The notes under the pieces are model-generated. The model did no database searches. It had not been told where the DNA came from and saw only the letters and a list, made by a program, of their open reading frames with translations. A DNA stretch of 64,000 nt. It comes from Chaunax sp. Z400. Taxonomy: Eukaryota > Chordata > Actinopteri > Lophiiformes > Chaunacidae. Location: positions 32,823,839 to 32,887,838 of the forward strand of contig CM075189.1 of NCBI GenBank assembly GCA_037577475.1, written 5' to 3'. This document shows, one piece after another, positions 44,201 to 57,001 of the stretch. The stretch's first letter is position 1; every line of letters starts with the position of its first letter. Made by a program: the position numbers and the translations under genes.

Positions 44201-47200
44201 TCTTGACATAATGAATACATTAGAAAACAATCAATATCCTGTGCACCAGGACACAATTAATAATACAAACAATAATATGGAGGGAAATACACGTCATAGA
44301 TCTGCTCTGAAACATTCACATGACTTCAGCAGAAAACTTCTGCAGAGATGGAAGTTCTACTTACCTTCTGATTGATAGAAAATTGATAATTGAACTATTG
44401 ATGAGGTAACCAAACATGTACTGTAGCATATATTATGCACTTCACACATAACAGTGTACAATACATTCTCTCTCTTTTTTTAATGAAACAGTTTATTGTA
44501 GGTCTCAGTCATGTCTCTCTTCCCCATTTTTTATTTATTCTACACTACATCAAAATTGTCTCCCGGGAACAATTGTTTGATTTTGGTCGACTTATTTAAG
44601 CTGGTGATGGTGAAACTGAAGAAAGTGATAGGTGTGGATGGAACACTCATACTCTGAAGCAGCTTAAGTGAATGCTGAAAATATGACACATTTTCTCCTG
44701 ATGTTGTATGTTTTATTCTGAAAATTATTACACATTTTTGAGCACCTCCATTATTATTATCATAATGTCATTATTGGCTCTAATACTCTCAGTTTAGGCA
44801 ACTGATCATCAACTACTGGCCCATAAGGCACATCCGGCTCCATCAAACATCCCATCTGGCCCACAGAATATTTATAAATTCAGAAAATATGAAAATGTGC
44901 TTCAGTGGAAGAGGCCCAGTCTGTCCTGAGAGTGATTATCATTTAGCCAACTCCAGGCAACAAACCAGGTAATATATAATTCATGCACTGAACAGAATAA
45001 AAAAACAAATTCCTCTACTTCATCCTCTCTACTCTACTGGTCCCACCATGAAACCACCCGGCCCCGAGGCTGGCCATCCCCTCCCTGACTGCAGCCACAG
45101 TCGACACTGGAGAATCAATAAGCTCGTCTATTAGATGCAAGAGGTGGGTTTATTTTTGTTGGCCAACTGAGTCTGAAAGTTGTTTTTAATTCCTGAGATT
45201 CTGAAGTTGATTTTTTTTGGTTTTTTTTTTTTGTTGGGATACGACCTCCTTGGTGGAGGTCAGAGAGCATTTTCCAGTTTTCCAGATGTATCTTGTTATT
45301 CTACTGGATTTCTCATGTTTTTTAGGAGACAATTTATTCATTTATAGGAGTTAATAATATTTATTTTTAATTTTAAGTGTGGGCCCCACACCATATGCTT
45401 AAAATCATCTGGATAAATATAGTTAATGGCCCCTGGTGTAAAGGACTTTAACGCAAGAGCAATAAAAAAAAAATCCATTATCTTTTGCTAATCATGATAA
45501 GAATGTTTGACTTTCTCTTGTCACATTCCTTTTTTCTGTATTATTTTTTTTTCTTTTTAAGATCTCATTTTGTACAGCACCATAATTTAATGTTCTATTT
45601 TCTGAGTTATGGGACAAATAGTGTACATTGTGTTATCAAAATACGTGTTTGATACTGTATGTCTGGAATAATGAAATAGTAATGATGGCGATGATTGAGA
45701 CAGTGATGAGGGACGTAATTCGACTTCAAATTATCCTCTATGCCTTTCAAAAGTACATAAAACCCAAAAAAACAATGAAACAATCATGAGATGATGACAA
45801 ACGGCAGTGAGATGCTGCCGTATTAATCAGTCAAAGCTGCCACTTGAAGGTTCCTGTTTGATGAGCTGGGTTTTACTAGACAATCAATCCCCCTTGTCAT
45901 TTGTCTCCTGTAAGAAAAAAGAACAATAACTTTGTAATTGAATGTGTGTATTTCTTTGTGCATTTGCTACATTTTTCTGTTGACGTAAACTGGGTTCTAA
46001 CTCATGCAGACTGTTCACATTAGTGTTGTGCCCCATTTACAGAATAAAGAAATCCACTTAAAGTGAAAGGATGCACAAAGACAACGTCGTGCCTCGGTAT
46101 TAATAGCTAGTCTGTGTTCAATAGGGTGAGGAGAGGAGAGAGGGAAGGCTCCCTATTCAAATAGTAATTGCTCACACTTAATCATTGGTGCCTGTGCGTC
46201 ATGAGACTGGGCAAATTTTGCTTTGGGGGGAAATTAGAGTGTGATTGTACAACAGCGGTCGTCACAAAAGTCAGGCATCAAATTAAAGATTAAAGGAAGT
46301 AGTATGGGGACTTTGTTGCACGGGATTCATTAGATTTCATGGTTTGACACAGAAAAAAATACACCTGGGAGGACCGTTTCAAGAGCTTTGGTTAAGGGAA
46401 AATACGGAGATTTCTGAACTCCCTCATCGGTGGCAGCTGTCATTTGTTCCTCCCCGTTCTTTAATTGATATCGGAATGTTATTTCCCAAATGGAAATGTT
46501 TCATATCTACAGATGTTTCCTTATTGGGGGTGGGGGATCTGAAAGTGATTGTAAAGTGGAGGTCGCACAGGAGACACGTGTCAAAAAGAAGATGGAGAAA
46601 AGAGGCTGCAGGCCTCTGTGGGAAATGGAATGTATTCAATTACACAGCTAAACATGGAAAAAAGAGAGAACAGCAGAGGGGAGAGATTATTGTAGTTATA
46701 GGGCATAATTCTACTTAAAGCCTGCTTCCATTTTTCCTTCTTTGTCCATCAAGACTAACGAGCCAATAAAGTAAAATGGAGATTCAGTATGCTGCTAGAA
46801 TGACTATAACATACACAGATTTGTCAAGACAAACATACGATTTGAGTGTTTGTGTAGTTAAAGATTTCCCTTTGGAGAATGATAAAGAGTCCGATGGAGT
46901 TCTAAAGTATAGTATCTGAAAACTGTTGTCTACATCTGATTGATATTATAGACAGGATCAAAGATGTACAACATGTCCCTGAGAGAAGACTACAATCATG
47001 TGAGCCTTTTTAACACGTTTTTACAGTCTCTGACAGTTCACATCAAAACGGAGAAGGGCTGTCAATGTTAACACATTAACACTCCTGTTAGTTTAACCCC
47101 AATTTCCTGCCATAATTCCAGCATGGCTTTTCACCTGGGCGTATTACTGAAACCTGTGGCAAACGCAGGGGACATAATGACTCAGGAGACACTGAACAGC

Positions 47201-47805
47201 AAATTTCATTTAAAATAGCCTCTAGATGGATATTTAGAGAAAACCTAGCTAGCACTGAGACACTGGCAGAGTGTAGCCGGGGCAGGTCTGTGAACAGAGC
47301 GACAACCACGAAGCTAACCAATGCAATCACCACATGGATCGCCATGGACTACAGGCCCATTACCAATGGTGAAGACCAGGGGCTTCAAGGCTTTATCCAG
47401 TTTGGATCAGCCACCCTCAAGGAGAACTCTTGTCTTGATAATTCATGAATTGTACAGCAGTAAAAAGGCAAAGAAAGCTGAGCTGTTTGCACAAGTTTTT
47501 TTTTAGTTTTTTAGTTTTTTTTTAAAACATTTTACAGACAAGCTGTTTTGCAGCTGCTAAATAAATCTGCAATTCATTATGGATGTGGGTTAAAAAAAAT
47601 AATCATCAAAACTAAGAAATGGGATTGATATAATCAGGGCAGATCTACTGTATGTATGTAGGAAGAGCGCATTTATTTGGATAAAGAAACCAACTGAAAT
47701 ATTTTGTTGCTTTTGTTTTGCTTTTGAAATATAAAGAACATTTTAAACATGTGAATGTGGAGATGCTTTACAACCAGCAGCTCTGAGTGTCAATGTCTGC
47801 AGAAA
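41241..47805. other. Gene-free stretch
   Basis: No exon chain or RNA gene is visible in 6.5 kb. It has a GA-rich block with (GA)n at about 42081-42105 and T-rich runs near 45213 and 45545. The longest frames (for example 46344-46718) show no recognisable domain. 46000-46720 is low in repeats and could hold a regulatory element, but nothing in it can be named. Confidence 0.45.
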
Positions 47806-47887
47806 TACAGTACCAGTCAAAAATTTGGACACAGTTTCCCATTCAAGTGGAAGGGAAGGTATGTCCAAACTATTGACTGGTACTGTA
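47806..47887. mobile_element. 78-bp Tc1/mariner mini-element
   Basis: The element lies at 47808-47885 and is flanked by TA on both sides (47806-47807 and 47886-47887). The left end CAGTACCAGTCAAAAATTT and the right end are inverted copies over about 28 bases with few mismatches, leaving a centre of about 20 bases. 'Cagtaccagtcaaaa...ttggacac' is the terminal repeat of a fish Tc1-like transposon (from memory), and TA duplication is the rule for Tc1/mariner. The two ends lie almost back to back. Confidence 0.85.
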
Positions 47888-50800
47888 TATCTACAGTAAG
47901 GGTCCATGTTTATGACTCTCAGATGTTGTGATGTACATTTAACACATCTTTCTGCCATTTGTATGACACCCACTGAGAAAGTCGTGTCCTTGTTCCTAAC
48001 AAATGACTGCTGCTGCTGAACACTTAGCAGCACTCAGGCTCGCTGCAGCTCCTGGAGGACGTGAACGGCCTCCTGCTGAATGGAAGCTAGAAGATGGCTC
48101 CTCTTCAAAGTACAACTGAGAGCGTATGCGCTCTGCCATATGCACAGTATGTACCGTACACAGTCCATCCATGTGTCTACAATCTCTGTCACACACACAG
48201 TGTGTCTCCCTCACTTCCATACCATAGGTGCATGTACTGTACACAGCAGGAAGCACAGTTCTTAGTGTGTTTCAGCCCGTTGCATCCTAAAACTAAAACA
48301 TCTTGTGATCTTAAAACAGACTAGGGTTAAAAGTAAGTCATCAGACAGTAGAAAGAAACGTTTGCCGTATTTGACTAGAAATACATAAAATCACTCTAAA
48401 TATATACTTACTATAAAAAAATATTATAAATAATCATAACAAATTGAAGCATTTAATTTGCTAGAGACAGACAGAAAAAAACAGGATGGGGCTAAATGTC
48501 TTTACAAGTACATAAACATGTAATTTGTGGTAAATGATCAGTTTATTTACTAAACTTTCTGCCTCCTTAGCTTCATGTATTGCACCACACTCCTAATGAG
48601 GTTGATGATAAATCTCAGGTTAATGAGCCAAAGCAATTGTAAATTAGCATAAATTGAGTTCTTCTCCAGCAACGTCTTACACTCTTAGATGTACTGACAC
48701 CAGATGAGATACACTGTACAGAAAACTGTGGACCTTATAAAGCCTGTTGTAGAGATGTGGTGCATGGAGTTCATCACAGTCTCATATAGACCAAATTCTT
48801 CTCTTCAACACATTTGCTGGAGGATAATTCCAGGCTACATCGGTGACATGAATTTTTGGTTAATACAAAACAAAACATCTCCGGTGATCATTACCTCAGA
48901 CAAGGAGGCTATGATTTTGCTAGCACTGGTTTGTTTGTCTGTTAGCTGGATTACTCCGATTTTGATCAAATGAAGCTGTAATGAAAGTTCAGTCAGGAAG
49001 ACTACACCTTTGCACACTTGGGTTATGCTTTATTTCTCATGTTAGTCTGTTGTTCACACCTCTCATGCATGCTCAGTCTTAATTTCCTGCTCTCATGAGC
49101 TGGAGCTGTCATTTGAGATATCAGCTGTTCACATCTATCCTATAGCACTCAGCCTATCATCTGGCTCCTCTCTTTTGCATGCCCTCCACCTCCCCATCAT
49201 TCCCCAGTCTTCACAACTTCATCATTCATCAGCTTCAGCGGGGTCACCAGCCACCACCACCACCAGTGTCTGTCATTGCTGCTGCTCAGGACAGATGCCC
49301 TTCGATCTCAATCTCCCTTAAGAGCCTAAACGCCAAAGACTTTCTGACCCACCATATATCATCTAATGTAATCAAATTTACTGAAACCACTAGTCTCTCA
49401 TGATTGAACATTTTTATAGAGGAAGGTTATGGTCCAGAGAAGAGCCAGTCGGATGTTGGTGGTGAACCGGATCGATGATTGTTCATGATTCATGGCTACT
49501 CAAGATGCTCATCAGGGAGATGAGCAAAGAAGAGCTGCACCTGCAGGCCTCCAGCCAGCAGAGGACACCAGGCTCCTATGGAGGTGAGCTCCATTACCAT
49601 TTGTTTAGAAAAAGGTGCGCCACAGGGAGAGGTGAGCTTCACAGGAGATGCCAAACTGCCTTGGAGGAGGTTTGCACTCTCTGACGGCTGTTTTGTTCTG
49701 TCTGTCTTGTTATTTATCTATCCATCTAAATATCTAACATTGAATGCTCAAGCTGAGTCACTACTCTGTGAGCCTTAAATCATTCAGAATTACAGTGAGA
49801 CAAAATCATTTTTAAACACTTTAAGTGAAGGTTGCAGCTATGTAAAGTGGTGTGTCTCTGCTCGACTCAAGCTGGCTGATGGTGTTTGCAGCTCAGTTTG
49901 TCAAGTCACCAGTCGCTGCTTTTAAAATGTACGACACATCATCTGTCATCAGTCAATCTGCTGGTCAAGTCAGTTACAGAGCAGGGAAGATAAATTTGCA
50001 TTTATCCCTCTGGGTGTTCTGTTAAAGCAGTGTTATGCAAGAATTGGTATTTTTGGGGGTTTTGGTGTTCCTACAGTTTCAGTTTTCAGTTCACTTATAC
50101 ATCACTGTAAATAAATACAGCTACACATGCATTTGTAAGGATTAGATTAATTGTGATCACAATAGCGAGTCAATAACTGTGCCTCAACAGTCAAACATCA
50201 ACAACACAGGACACAGCAGGCTCTATGATATTACTGACTGGACCCACAGCAGGAAGGTCAGCTCAGCGTCTGTCTTCTAGCCTTTTATTTTGCCAGGCTC
50301 TGTCCTTCACAAAAGTCACCAGCAACTAAAAAAACATTTTAATATTTACTCTTGTCTCTTGCCTTTTGCATGATCACACTGTGATTTTCTCTGTCAGCAT
50401 CCTCTTTTGGTCTCTGAACCTCTGTCATGATGTGAGTAGAGGCTGCTGAGCACAGTTCTGCTGCCTGCTCCCCCAGCTGAGTTCAATCAGTGATAGTGGA
50501 CCATTGTTAGTATAAGAAGACAGCAGGATGGAAACAGGTATATAATATTAACCACATTGTAATCACACAATATGATGAATGTCTTGTTATTCTATCTTTC
50601 ATTTTAATAGAACTCATTTGTTTCTGGTATCAGTATCACATTTAGTTTAGGTTGTTAAGTCCAAATGACATTTAGCATGATTTGGATCCAGCCGACACGG
50701 TCAGTCGTATGGATTGTATCTCATTCACATTAGCATGATGAATGATGATAACTAATCTGGCTGCTCTGCTCTCTGCGGTCTTTTTTGACGGATGTTTCTC

Positions 50801-51633
50801 AGCAGACAAAATGACTGGGCAGTGCCACGGATATGACCGAACAAGTGAAGGATAAAGGAAGATGGAATATAATGCTGAACGTTTCCTTTGAACTGCACTG
50901 GCATATCCCATTATGGAAACAATGTGATCAGACTGATCTGACCAGGTGACTTATCTAAATTACAGCCCGTTATTTGATCTTAGTGACCTTCTGAACTCTT
51001 TTATTCTCTACTATGATTCTATATTACAGTATGGCAGCCGGCCACACACAATGACTTCCTCGCTGTCTCTCTCCACATTTAACTTCTGCACTCAATCTGC
51101 TTTGCATAAAATTAGCATTGAACTCTACAGGGTTATTTTCTCTATGACAGAGACTGGGGGTTTGCCAGCCTCTCCACAGAGGCCTTCATAATAGATGAGC
51201 ACTGATCTCGTGGTCGTCCCTCGTGTGATGATCACTTCTCTGTTAAAGAGAAGAGAGTTTTGGATGATTAGCCAACTGTAAGCTGTCTGCCTGCAATTCT
51301 GACCTCATGGCAGTCACTTCATACTTGAGTGCACTAATTGGCCTATAAATCCGTAAGGAGTCAAAGAGTGACAGTCAGTGTCCACACAGCTCAGTGGGGG
51401 GGGCTGTGCTGCTTCTACGTTGAAGACAACACCATGAAAAAGCATGACTTGTAATTGTTTAATTTCAGATGTTTATCTGTCTGTGTGTTTGTCTGTCTGT
51501 GTAGGTATAGCCCCACAAAATGTTGTAGTTAGCTGATGATATGCTCCTTGGCCTTCAAACTAATGCTATATTAGAGTCAGGCTAGCCATACATTTTAATA
51601 GTGAGCTAGGATGGTACAGTCTAGACAGTGTAC
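47888..51633. other. Gene-free stretch
   Basis: No supported gene. At about 49650-49683 'ccttggaggaggtttgcact' resembles a phrase common near fish LINE ends, but the context is too decayed to annotate. Confidence 0.45.
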
Positions 51634-51695
51634 TTCCATCCATCCATCCATCCATTTTCTTCCACTTGTATCTGGGCTTGGGCCGCAGATGCAAC
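51634..51695. repeat. Short dispersed-repeat fragment with (ATCC)n
   Basis: Four to five ATCC units followed by 'attttcttccacttgtatct' and 'gggcttgggccgcag', a common start of a fish dispersed repeat. Truncated. Confidence 0.5.
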
Positions 51696-51789
51696 AGACA
51701 AAGAATGGTATTAGTATTATTATATTAGTATTATTAGTAGACAGTGTACTTAGATGATCACAGATACCTCTGCTCTGGACATGCTGCAG

Positions 51790-52437
51790 TTAGGGGTGTG
51801 CAATATGTGCAATTTGATGGTTATTTAAACAATGTGTGAGCTGACGTCTAGTATGTCACTTACTCTGCAAAATCCAATCAAAAACCTGCATTCTAAGTCC
51901 ATGCATTCATTGCCTTGTGGAGGCCAGACTACTGTGCATGCAACCTGAGAGCGTGCCAATGTGTCCTAGGTAAGCATGCATGGTCACTGCACCACAAAGT
52001 TCAGGTTAGCATGACTGAAAAATGAAAGAACGAACAGCCTCAGGAAACAAAATAGGGACATCACCGTCCTGGCCATCCACATCATTAGACTTAGTTGTGA
52101 AACGTGGTTAGCCCTCACTTGCATGGCGGTGGTTTGGGTTTGAATAGAGGGATGCTGCTGAAAAGACTGGTTGCTGTCAGACAGCTTCATGACTCTCTTG
52201 GTCCAGCATCTCTGAACAATCTACAGCTCAGAATATGAAAAGCTTCGGGAATCAGCTGACCACGAAAAGCCTAAACCAGCCAAGGTACCAGAATAAAAAC
52301 ACACTCAGAAAGGTTTGGCTGAATCAGTCTACAAGGTTGTACCAAACAATGCCTGGTGATGAGAAAAGAAACAGATGGCAGGACATAACAAACGCTGTCA
52401 CCAAGTACATCATCAAAGACGTGGTTTTTCCCTGAAT
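51790..52437 (+). pseudogene. hAT (ZBED-like) transposase scrap
   Basis: The frame at 52235-52435 ends RNRWQDITNAVTKYIIKDVV followed by a stop. The pattern W-x-[ED]-I-T-[DN]-[AS]-[VI] followed by a Lys-Asp pair is what I know from the start of the catalytic region of hAT/ZBED-type transposases. At 51793 the sequence 'taggggtgtgcaatatg' resembles the outer end of such elements. No BED zinc finger or catalytic block is recognisable and the frame is short, so this is a relic at best. Chance similarity is possible. Confidence 0.35.
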
Positions 52438-54548
52438 GCTTCAATTTTAATTAAATAAATTTAACATACTGTATTTTCCTGACACGTGTTGTTTCAATTT
52501 ATTTCATTAGGGAACAATTAATATCCTAGTAACAAGAGCAAGCTACTACAATATAAGAATTTTATAAACACAGTTTGAAAGATGCAAAATATTATCTAAT
52601 TATCATGATTGACAAAACCAATTTTTAGATATATTTTTTTAATCAAAATTGCATAGTGACATCATAGTGGTGTCTTATTTTTGTGCACTAATTATGAAAA
52701 CGTATCGAGATCAAATGAATGAAACAGAAAAAAATAGATAAAATGAAAAATATTAGTTAGTTGTAAACTCATAAACTTGTTGTTCTCATACTCTAAACGC
52801 TGCACCATGTCTTTTTACCCTTATTGTCTTTGCTTGTTACTCCTTTGTCCTGGCCATCAATCAGTTGCTACGGCAGTAACAATCAGTGGAGATTCTCCAT
52901 CAATGAATTTGTGAAGCGGGTTACGGCTCTATTTTAGCGATCTCTGTTCGATTCTCACCCCTGCGCCCATAGCACTGAGTGCTCTCCAGAGTTTATGATG
53001 TTATTACAAGTCAGAGTGCACTGAGGGATTGGCCAGGGATAATTAGAAGTGTATTTACGGTGGCTGTTTCATAACGTTAATTTCCAGTGGCTATATAATG
53101 TCTAGATTGAGAGTGGGGCTGATTGGAATTGGGAGATGGTGGTTATAAATTTGGGGGAGAATTAAGACCCATCCATAAAAAAATATAGAGCTGCTTTTCA
53201 TGGTCAAACTTGCCCTTAAATATTTCTTAAATGAGGTATATGGCTACCTGTCGATTTCAAACAAATTGGGGGCAGAATATCACCAGAGCACTGGGGTGTC
53301 CACCCCTATCGTAAGAAACAGGAAGAGACAAAGTTATTGACTTAGCAAGCATATTAATTATGTATATTGAGGAACTTTAAAAATGCATATTTTTAAGAAC
53401 CCAATATTTTCCTTTCACTAGCCCTAATCTATTGAAACAAACAAGCATGTGATAAATAGAAATGACTTTTTAAGTATGCAAAACCAAAACATGTAAAATC
53501 ATGAATAACCATCATTTAGTCATAACATAGAAAAAACAGTCATTGGTGCATTTCAGAGTAAATGATGGTGTTGGTGAGATTTGTTTGTGCATGATTGAAA
53601 ACACCTGGACAAGGCAATAAAAACCAGAGCAAAATTAATATCCTACTGAAACAACTGATGATGTCTAGACTACCGCTAAACTTATACGACCAGACAGTTG
53701 GGATGCTGATGATGCTGATGGCTGGAACTCTGCAGAAATGTGTAGCACAGATGTTACAGATGTTACGGCTCATTGCACAGTGGATGGTGGAAAAACTCAG
53801 TTTGTGCTGAAGTGGAGCGACCATAAACTCACATTGTACTATTTATCACTCATTTTCACATTTCAAATGTGCCTAAAAAATTAAAATAAGCACATTGAAA
53901 ATGATTATGAGGTGCAGATCTTTAGGGCCATTATAAAGCATGTGTGAGATTTCATTGGGTTCTGTCCATCAGTTTATGAGGAGCTATGATTAGACCATAC
54001 CTCCTATCACATCTATTATGTACAGATGGACCGACAAGGGTAACCCTGAAAAGTGACTTTAGGATTTTTCTAACTCTGACTAATGAATCAACATGCATCA
54101 ATCACATGATTCAATCACATGTGACTAAAGACACAAAGCATTTTTCTTCTACATCAATTACTGAATATCATTTATAGTAATGTTAACAAACAATCAGGAC
54201 ATATAGTGTTGCAGTTATTCTCTTTATTCTATTTATTTTAATAACTAGAGGTAGCTCTTGACAATACAGCCATGTGTTTCCCTGCTCTGCCTTTCTTGGC
54301 TCATGTTCTTTGCTTTTATGATGCGTGTGTAATTTACAAATCCCTCTCACTGAGAAAACTCTAGGGGAGGAGGTGTTGCAAAATGTTTGGGACAGGGAGC
54401 CAGATTAAAAATTCGTTTTTTTACTAGCGCTCACATCATGAAAGCATGTTGTTACACAGGAGTCTATGGGTCCATACTGGAGCCTGAACATGGGCCCCAA
54501 CAGTATTTTTAGGAACACAGGCATTAATTGATTTAAAAAAAAAAGTTA
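52438..54548. other. Gene-free stretch
   Basis: No supported gene or named repeat. 'gttcgattctcacccctgc' (about 52946) looks like a Pol III B box, but no matching A box or cloverleaf lies upstream. Confidence 0.4.
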
Positions 54549-54584
54549 AATTAATCTTTGTGGGCTATGAAAGGGGTCATGCAG

Positions 54585-54627
<43 letters not shown>
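54549..54627 (-). repeat. 38-bp repeat plus (TA)n, inverted relative to 62028-62065
   Basis: The segment at 54550-54587 ('taatctttgtgggctatgaa', then 'aggggtcatgcagcc') is the reverse complement of 62028-62065 with one mismatch. In both places it adjoins a (TA)n run (here 54589-54627). It is likely the end of one mobile family whose target or tail is TA-rich. Confidence 0.75.
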
Positions 54628-54634
<7 letters not shown>

Positions 54635-54639
54635 TTTGA

Positions 54640-55193
54640 AAGGCTGGTCACAATAAAAGGCCACTCTAAAATGTGCAGTTTTATCTTGAAAAGAGACATT
54701 TATAGGCACTGAAGTGTCAGTATCTGGTGTGACCACCATTTGCCTCACGCATTGCAACACATCTCCTTCGCATGGAGTTGATCAGGTTGTTGATTGTGGC
54801 CTGTGGAATGTCGGTCCAAACCTCTTCAATGGCTGTGCGAAGTTGCTGGATATTGGCAGGAACTGGAACACGCTGTCTTATACGCCGATCCAGAGCATCC
54901 CAAACATGCTCAATGGGTGACAAGTCCGGGGAGTATGGAGGCCATGGAAGGACTGGGATGTTTTCAGCTTCCAGGAATTGTGTACAGATCCTTGCAACAT
55001 GGGGCCGTGCATTATCATGCTGCAACATGAGGTGATGGTGGTGGATGAATGGCACAACAATGGGCCTCAGGATCTCGTCACGGTATCTCTGTGCATTCAC
55101 AATGCCATCAATAAAATGCACCTGTGTTGGTTGTCCGTAGCATATGCCTGCCCATACCATAACCCCACCGCCACCATGGGCCACTCTATTCAC
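54640..55193 (-). pseudogene. Tc1-type transposase, C-terminal part
   Basis: On the minus strand an open frame of 158 codons (55193 to 54717) encodes the second half of a Tc1/mariner transposase, which cuts and pastes the element at TA sites. It reads GGGGVMVWAGI, then MLQHDNARPHVARI, which holds the second catalytic Asp, and PPYSPDLSPIEHVWDALDRR, which holds the final Glu. It ends NSMRRRCVAMREANGGHTRY. The DNA-binding N-terminus and the first catalytic Asp are missing; beyond 55193 the sequence is unrelated. About 80 bp of element 3' end (gtggccttttattgtgacca on the minus strand) follows to about 54640. This is a truncated, inactive copy, although the remaining frame is uninterrupted. Confidence 0.88.
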
Positions 55194-56110
55194 AATGTTG
55201 ACATCAGCAAATGTTTGTGTGTCTGTACGTGTCTTACATGGATGTTTGTGCAGGCCTGTGTGACTTTTGTCAGGTCACTGCAGCTCAGATAAACACTTCT
55301 GGTTACTTGATTGTTGTTTAACACCATGCTTTTGTGCATGTGCTTCATTTTAACCTTACTCCAATCACTCACTTTGAAAATTATTGGTTTCATGGAAACT
55401 GTCAGTTTGTTCTGATGGAAATAGGAGTTTAGTTCAGATGATAAATATGTGCAGTAATGTATTCATCTTCTTTTGGTTTTAAAGACATTTTCAGTCATAT
55501 ATTGGCACATTGTGCCTGATGTACAACGTTCCACGAACTTTCAAAACTCAAACAAAACTATAAAGATCTTTAAGGATAGATTCACATTTTTTTTACAAAT
55601 ACTCATAGCCAAATGAACTAATTATTGATTGTAATAGTTTGTCCACTTTACGCTGACAAAGAGATCCCTTATTGAAACGATTTAGATCTAGGTGATGGGG
55701 GGAGGGGGGAAATCCATCATCCACATCTGCAAAAATGCATTAAAATATTCAACATTAAAATTGAATCTAATTTGAGGCTTCACCAGTCAGTCAGACAAAC
55801 CTAGAGAAAATCCCTTGTTTGTGTTTAGGCCCTAGTCGCTCAGCTAGAAAGAAAACAAACCACTTCACAAATAGTTTGAATTCATGTGTTTGAGGCTGAA
55901 AATATACCAGGAAATAAACTCTTAGTCAGGGTGGCAGAGTTACATTACATTACATTATGTCAAAATGGCTACCAACACACACACACAAAAAAAACTTAAA
56001 TGAGAGGTGTCCCCTGATTAAATACAAATATTGACTAAGTTTGTGATAAATGGCAGGTTGTTTTTTTCAAGAAAAATAGATTAAAATTAAATTAAATCCC
56101 TTTATTTCAG
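55194..56110. other. Intergenic, upstream of the HMG-box gene
   Basis: No gene is visible. A run of 'acattacattacatta' lies at about 55942 and a short G-rich run at about 55697. The proximal promoter begins at the end of this stretch. Confidence 0.45.
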
Positions 56111-56176
56111 GGATTGGTCAGTTGGACCTGTCAATCAATGTCTCTGCCTTGACGACAGAGACATTCCTATAAAAGG
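56111..56176 (+). promoter_or_regulatory. TATA promoter of the HMG-box gene
   Basis: An inverted CCAAT box (GGGATTGGTC, about 56110-56119) lies some 50 bases before a clear TATA box, TATAAAAGG (56168-56176). A purine start about 30 bases further, near 56200, would give the first exon ending at the GTAAGT at 56320. A focused TATA promoter suggests tissue- or stage-restricted expression rather than housekeeping; that is inference. Confidence 0.7.
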
Positions 56177-56199
56177 TGTCAGTGGGGATTCTTTCAGCC

Positions 56200-56319
56200 C
56201 CTTTCATCAGCAGACTCTGCAGTGAAAGCTACACACATTTTTGACAGAGAAACAACTGTTGGATATTTGCGAGAAAACCGATCATTGTTGGTGACCTACA
56301 ACTTCGTTCAAAGCCGAAG
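56200..56319 (+). other. Non-coding exon 1 (5' UTR) of the HMG-box gene
   Basis: It is bounded upstream by the expected start site of the TATA box and downstream by a consensus donor (AAG|GTAAGT, GT at 56320). It carries no ATG in frame with the protein. The next exon begins exactly at the initiator ATG, so all of exon 1 is untranslated. The start is estimated from TATA spacing. Confidence 0.6.
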
Positions 56320-56339
56320 GTAAGTGAAAGAAATTTGAC

Positions 56340-56955
56340 CTACAGTAGTTTAACTGTGGCGTTTTAAAACAGCCAATGAACTAATGCTAACACTAACGCT
56401 AATTTAGATACATCTGACCCCGTAAGCAGACAGTTAAATAAAAAAGTAAATGTTTTTCCACATTTAGCAAACATGTTTAATCAATCTTAGTAAAGTTTTA
56501 GTCAGAAGAAACTGGTTTTAGCTCAGTTTGACCGTGGTGTTTTAAGCTTAACAGTTTAACCTCCGAACTAATGCTAACGCGAATGCTAACGCTAACGCGA
56601 ATGCTAACGCTAACGCGAATGCTAACGCGAATGCTAACACTAACGCTAACGCTAATTTAGTGTGCATCTGACTCTGGAAGCACACAGTTAAATAAAAATG
56701 TAAATGTTTTTCCACATTTAGCAAACAAGTTTTATCAATCTTAGTAAAGTTTTAGTCAGAAGAAACTGGTTTTAGCTCAGTTTGACTGTGGTGTTTTAGC
56801 TTAACAGTCTGACCACTGAACTAATGCTAATGCCTAACTGTAATGCTAATTTAGATACATCTGACCCTGTCAGCACACAGTTTAATAAAAAATGTAAATG
56901 TTTATCCACATTTAGCAAACATTTTTCATCAGTCTTAATGTAGATTTAGCCAATA
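56340..56955. repeat. Tandem triplication in intron 1 with GCTAAC minisatellite
   Basis: A unit of roughly 230 bp occurs three times in a row. Each copy has 'taaatgtttttccacattta' (or one change from it), 'tttagtcagaagaaactgg' in the first two, and a CTAATGCTAA-type start. In the second copy this start has expanded into a minisatellite at 56571-56656 of alternating GCTAAC and GCGAAT hexamers. Copies have diverged by small changes. Confidence 0.85.
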
Positions 56956-57001
56956 TAACACAACTGGGATGTTGGCTAATGGTTTAATACTCATGACCCA
57001 C

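Noticed and set aside
44800..44900. Repeat-like phrase 'catctggcccacagaat'
   Set aside because: Too short and decayed to assign to a family.
52920..52990. tRNA gene suggested by a B-box-like GTTCGATTC
   Set aside because: No A box at the right distance and no cloverleaf can be drawn.
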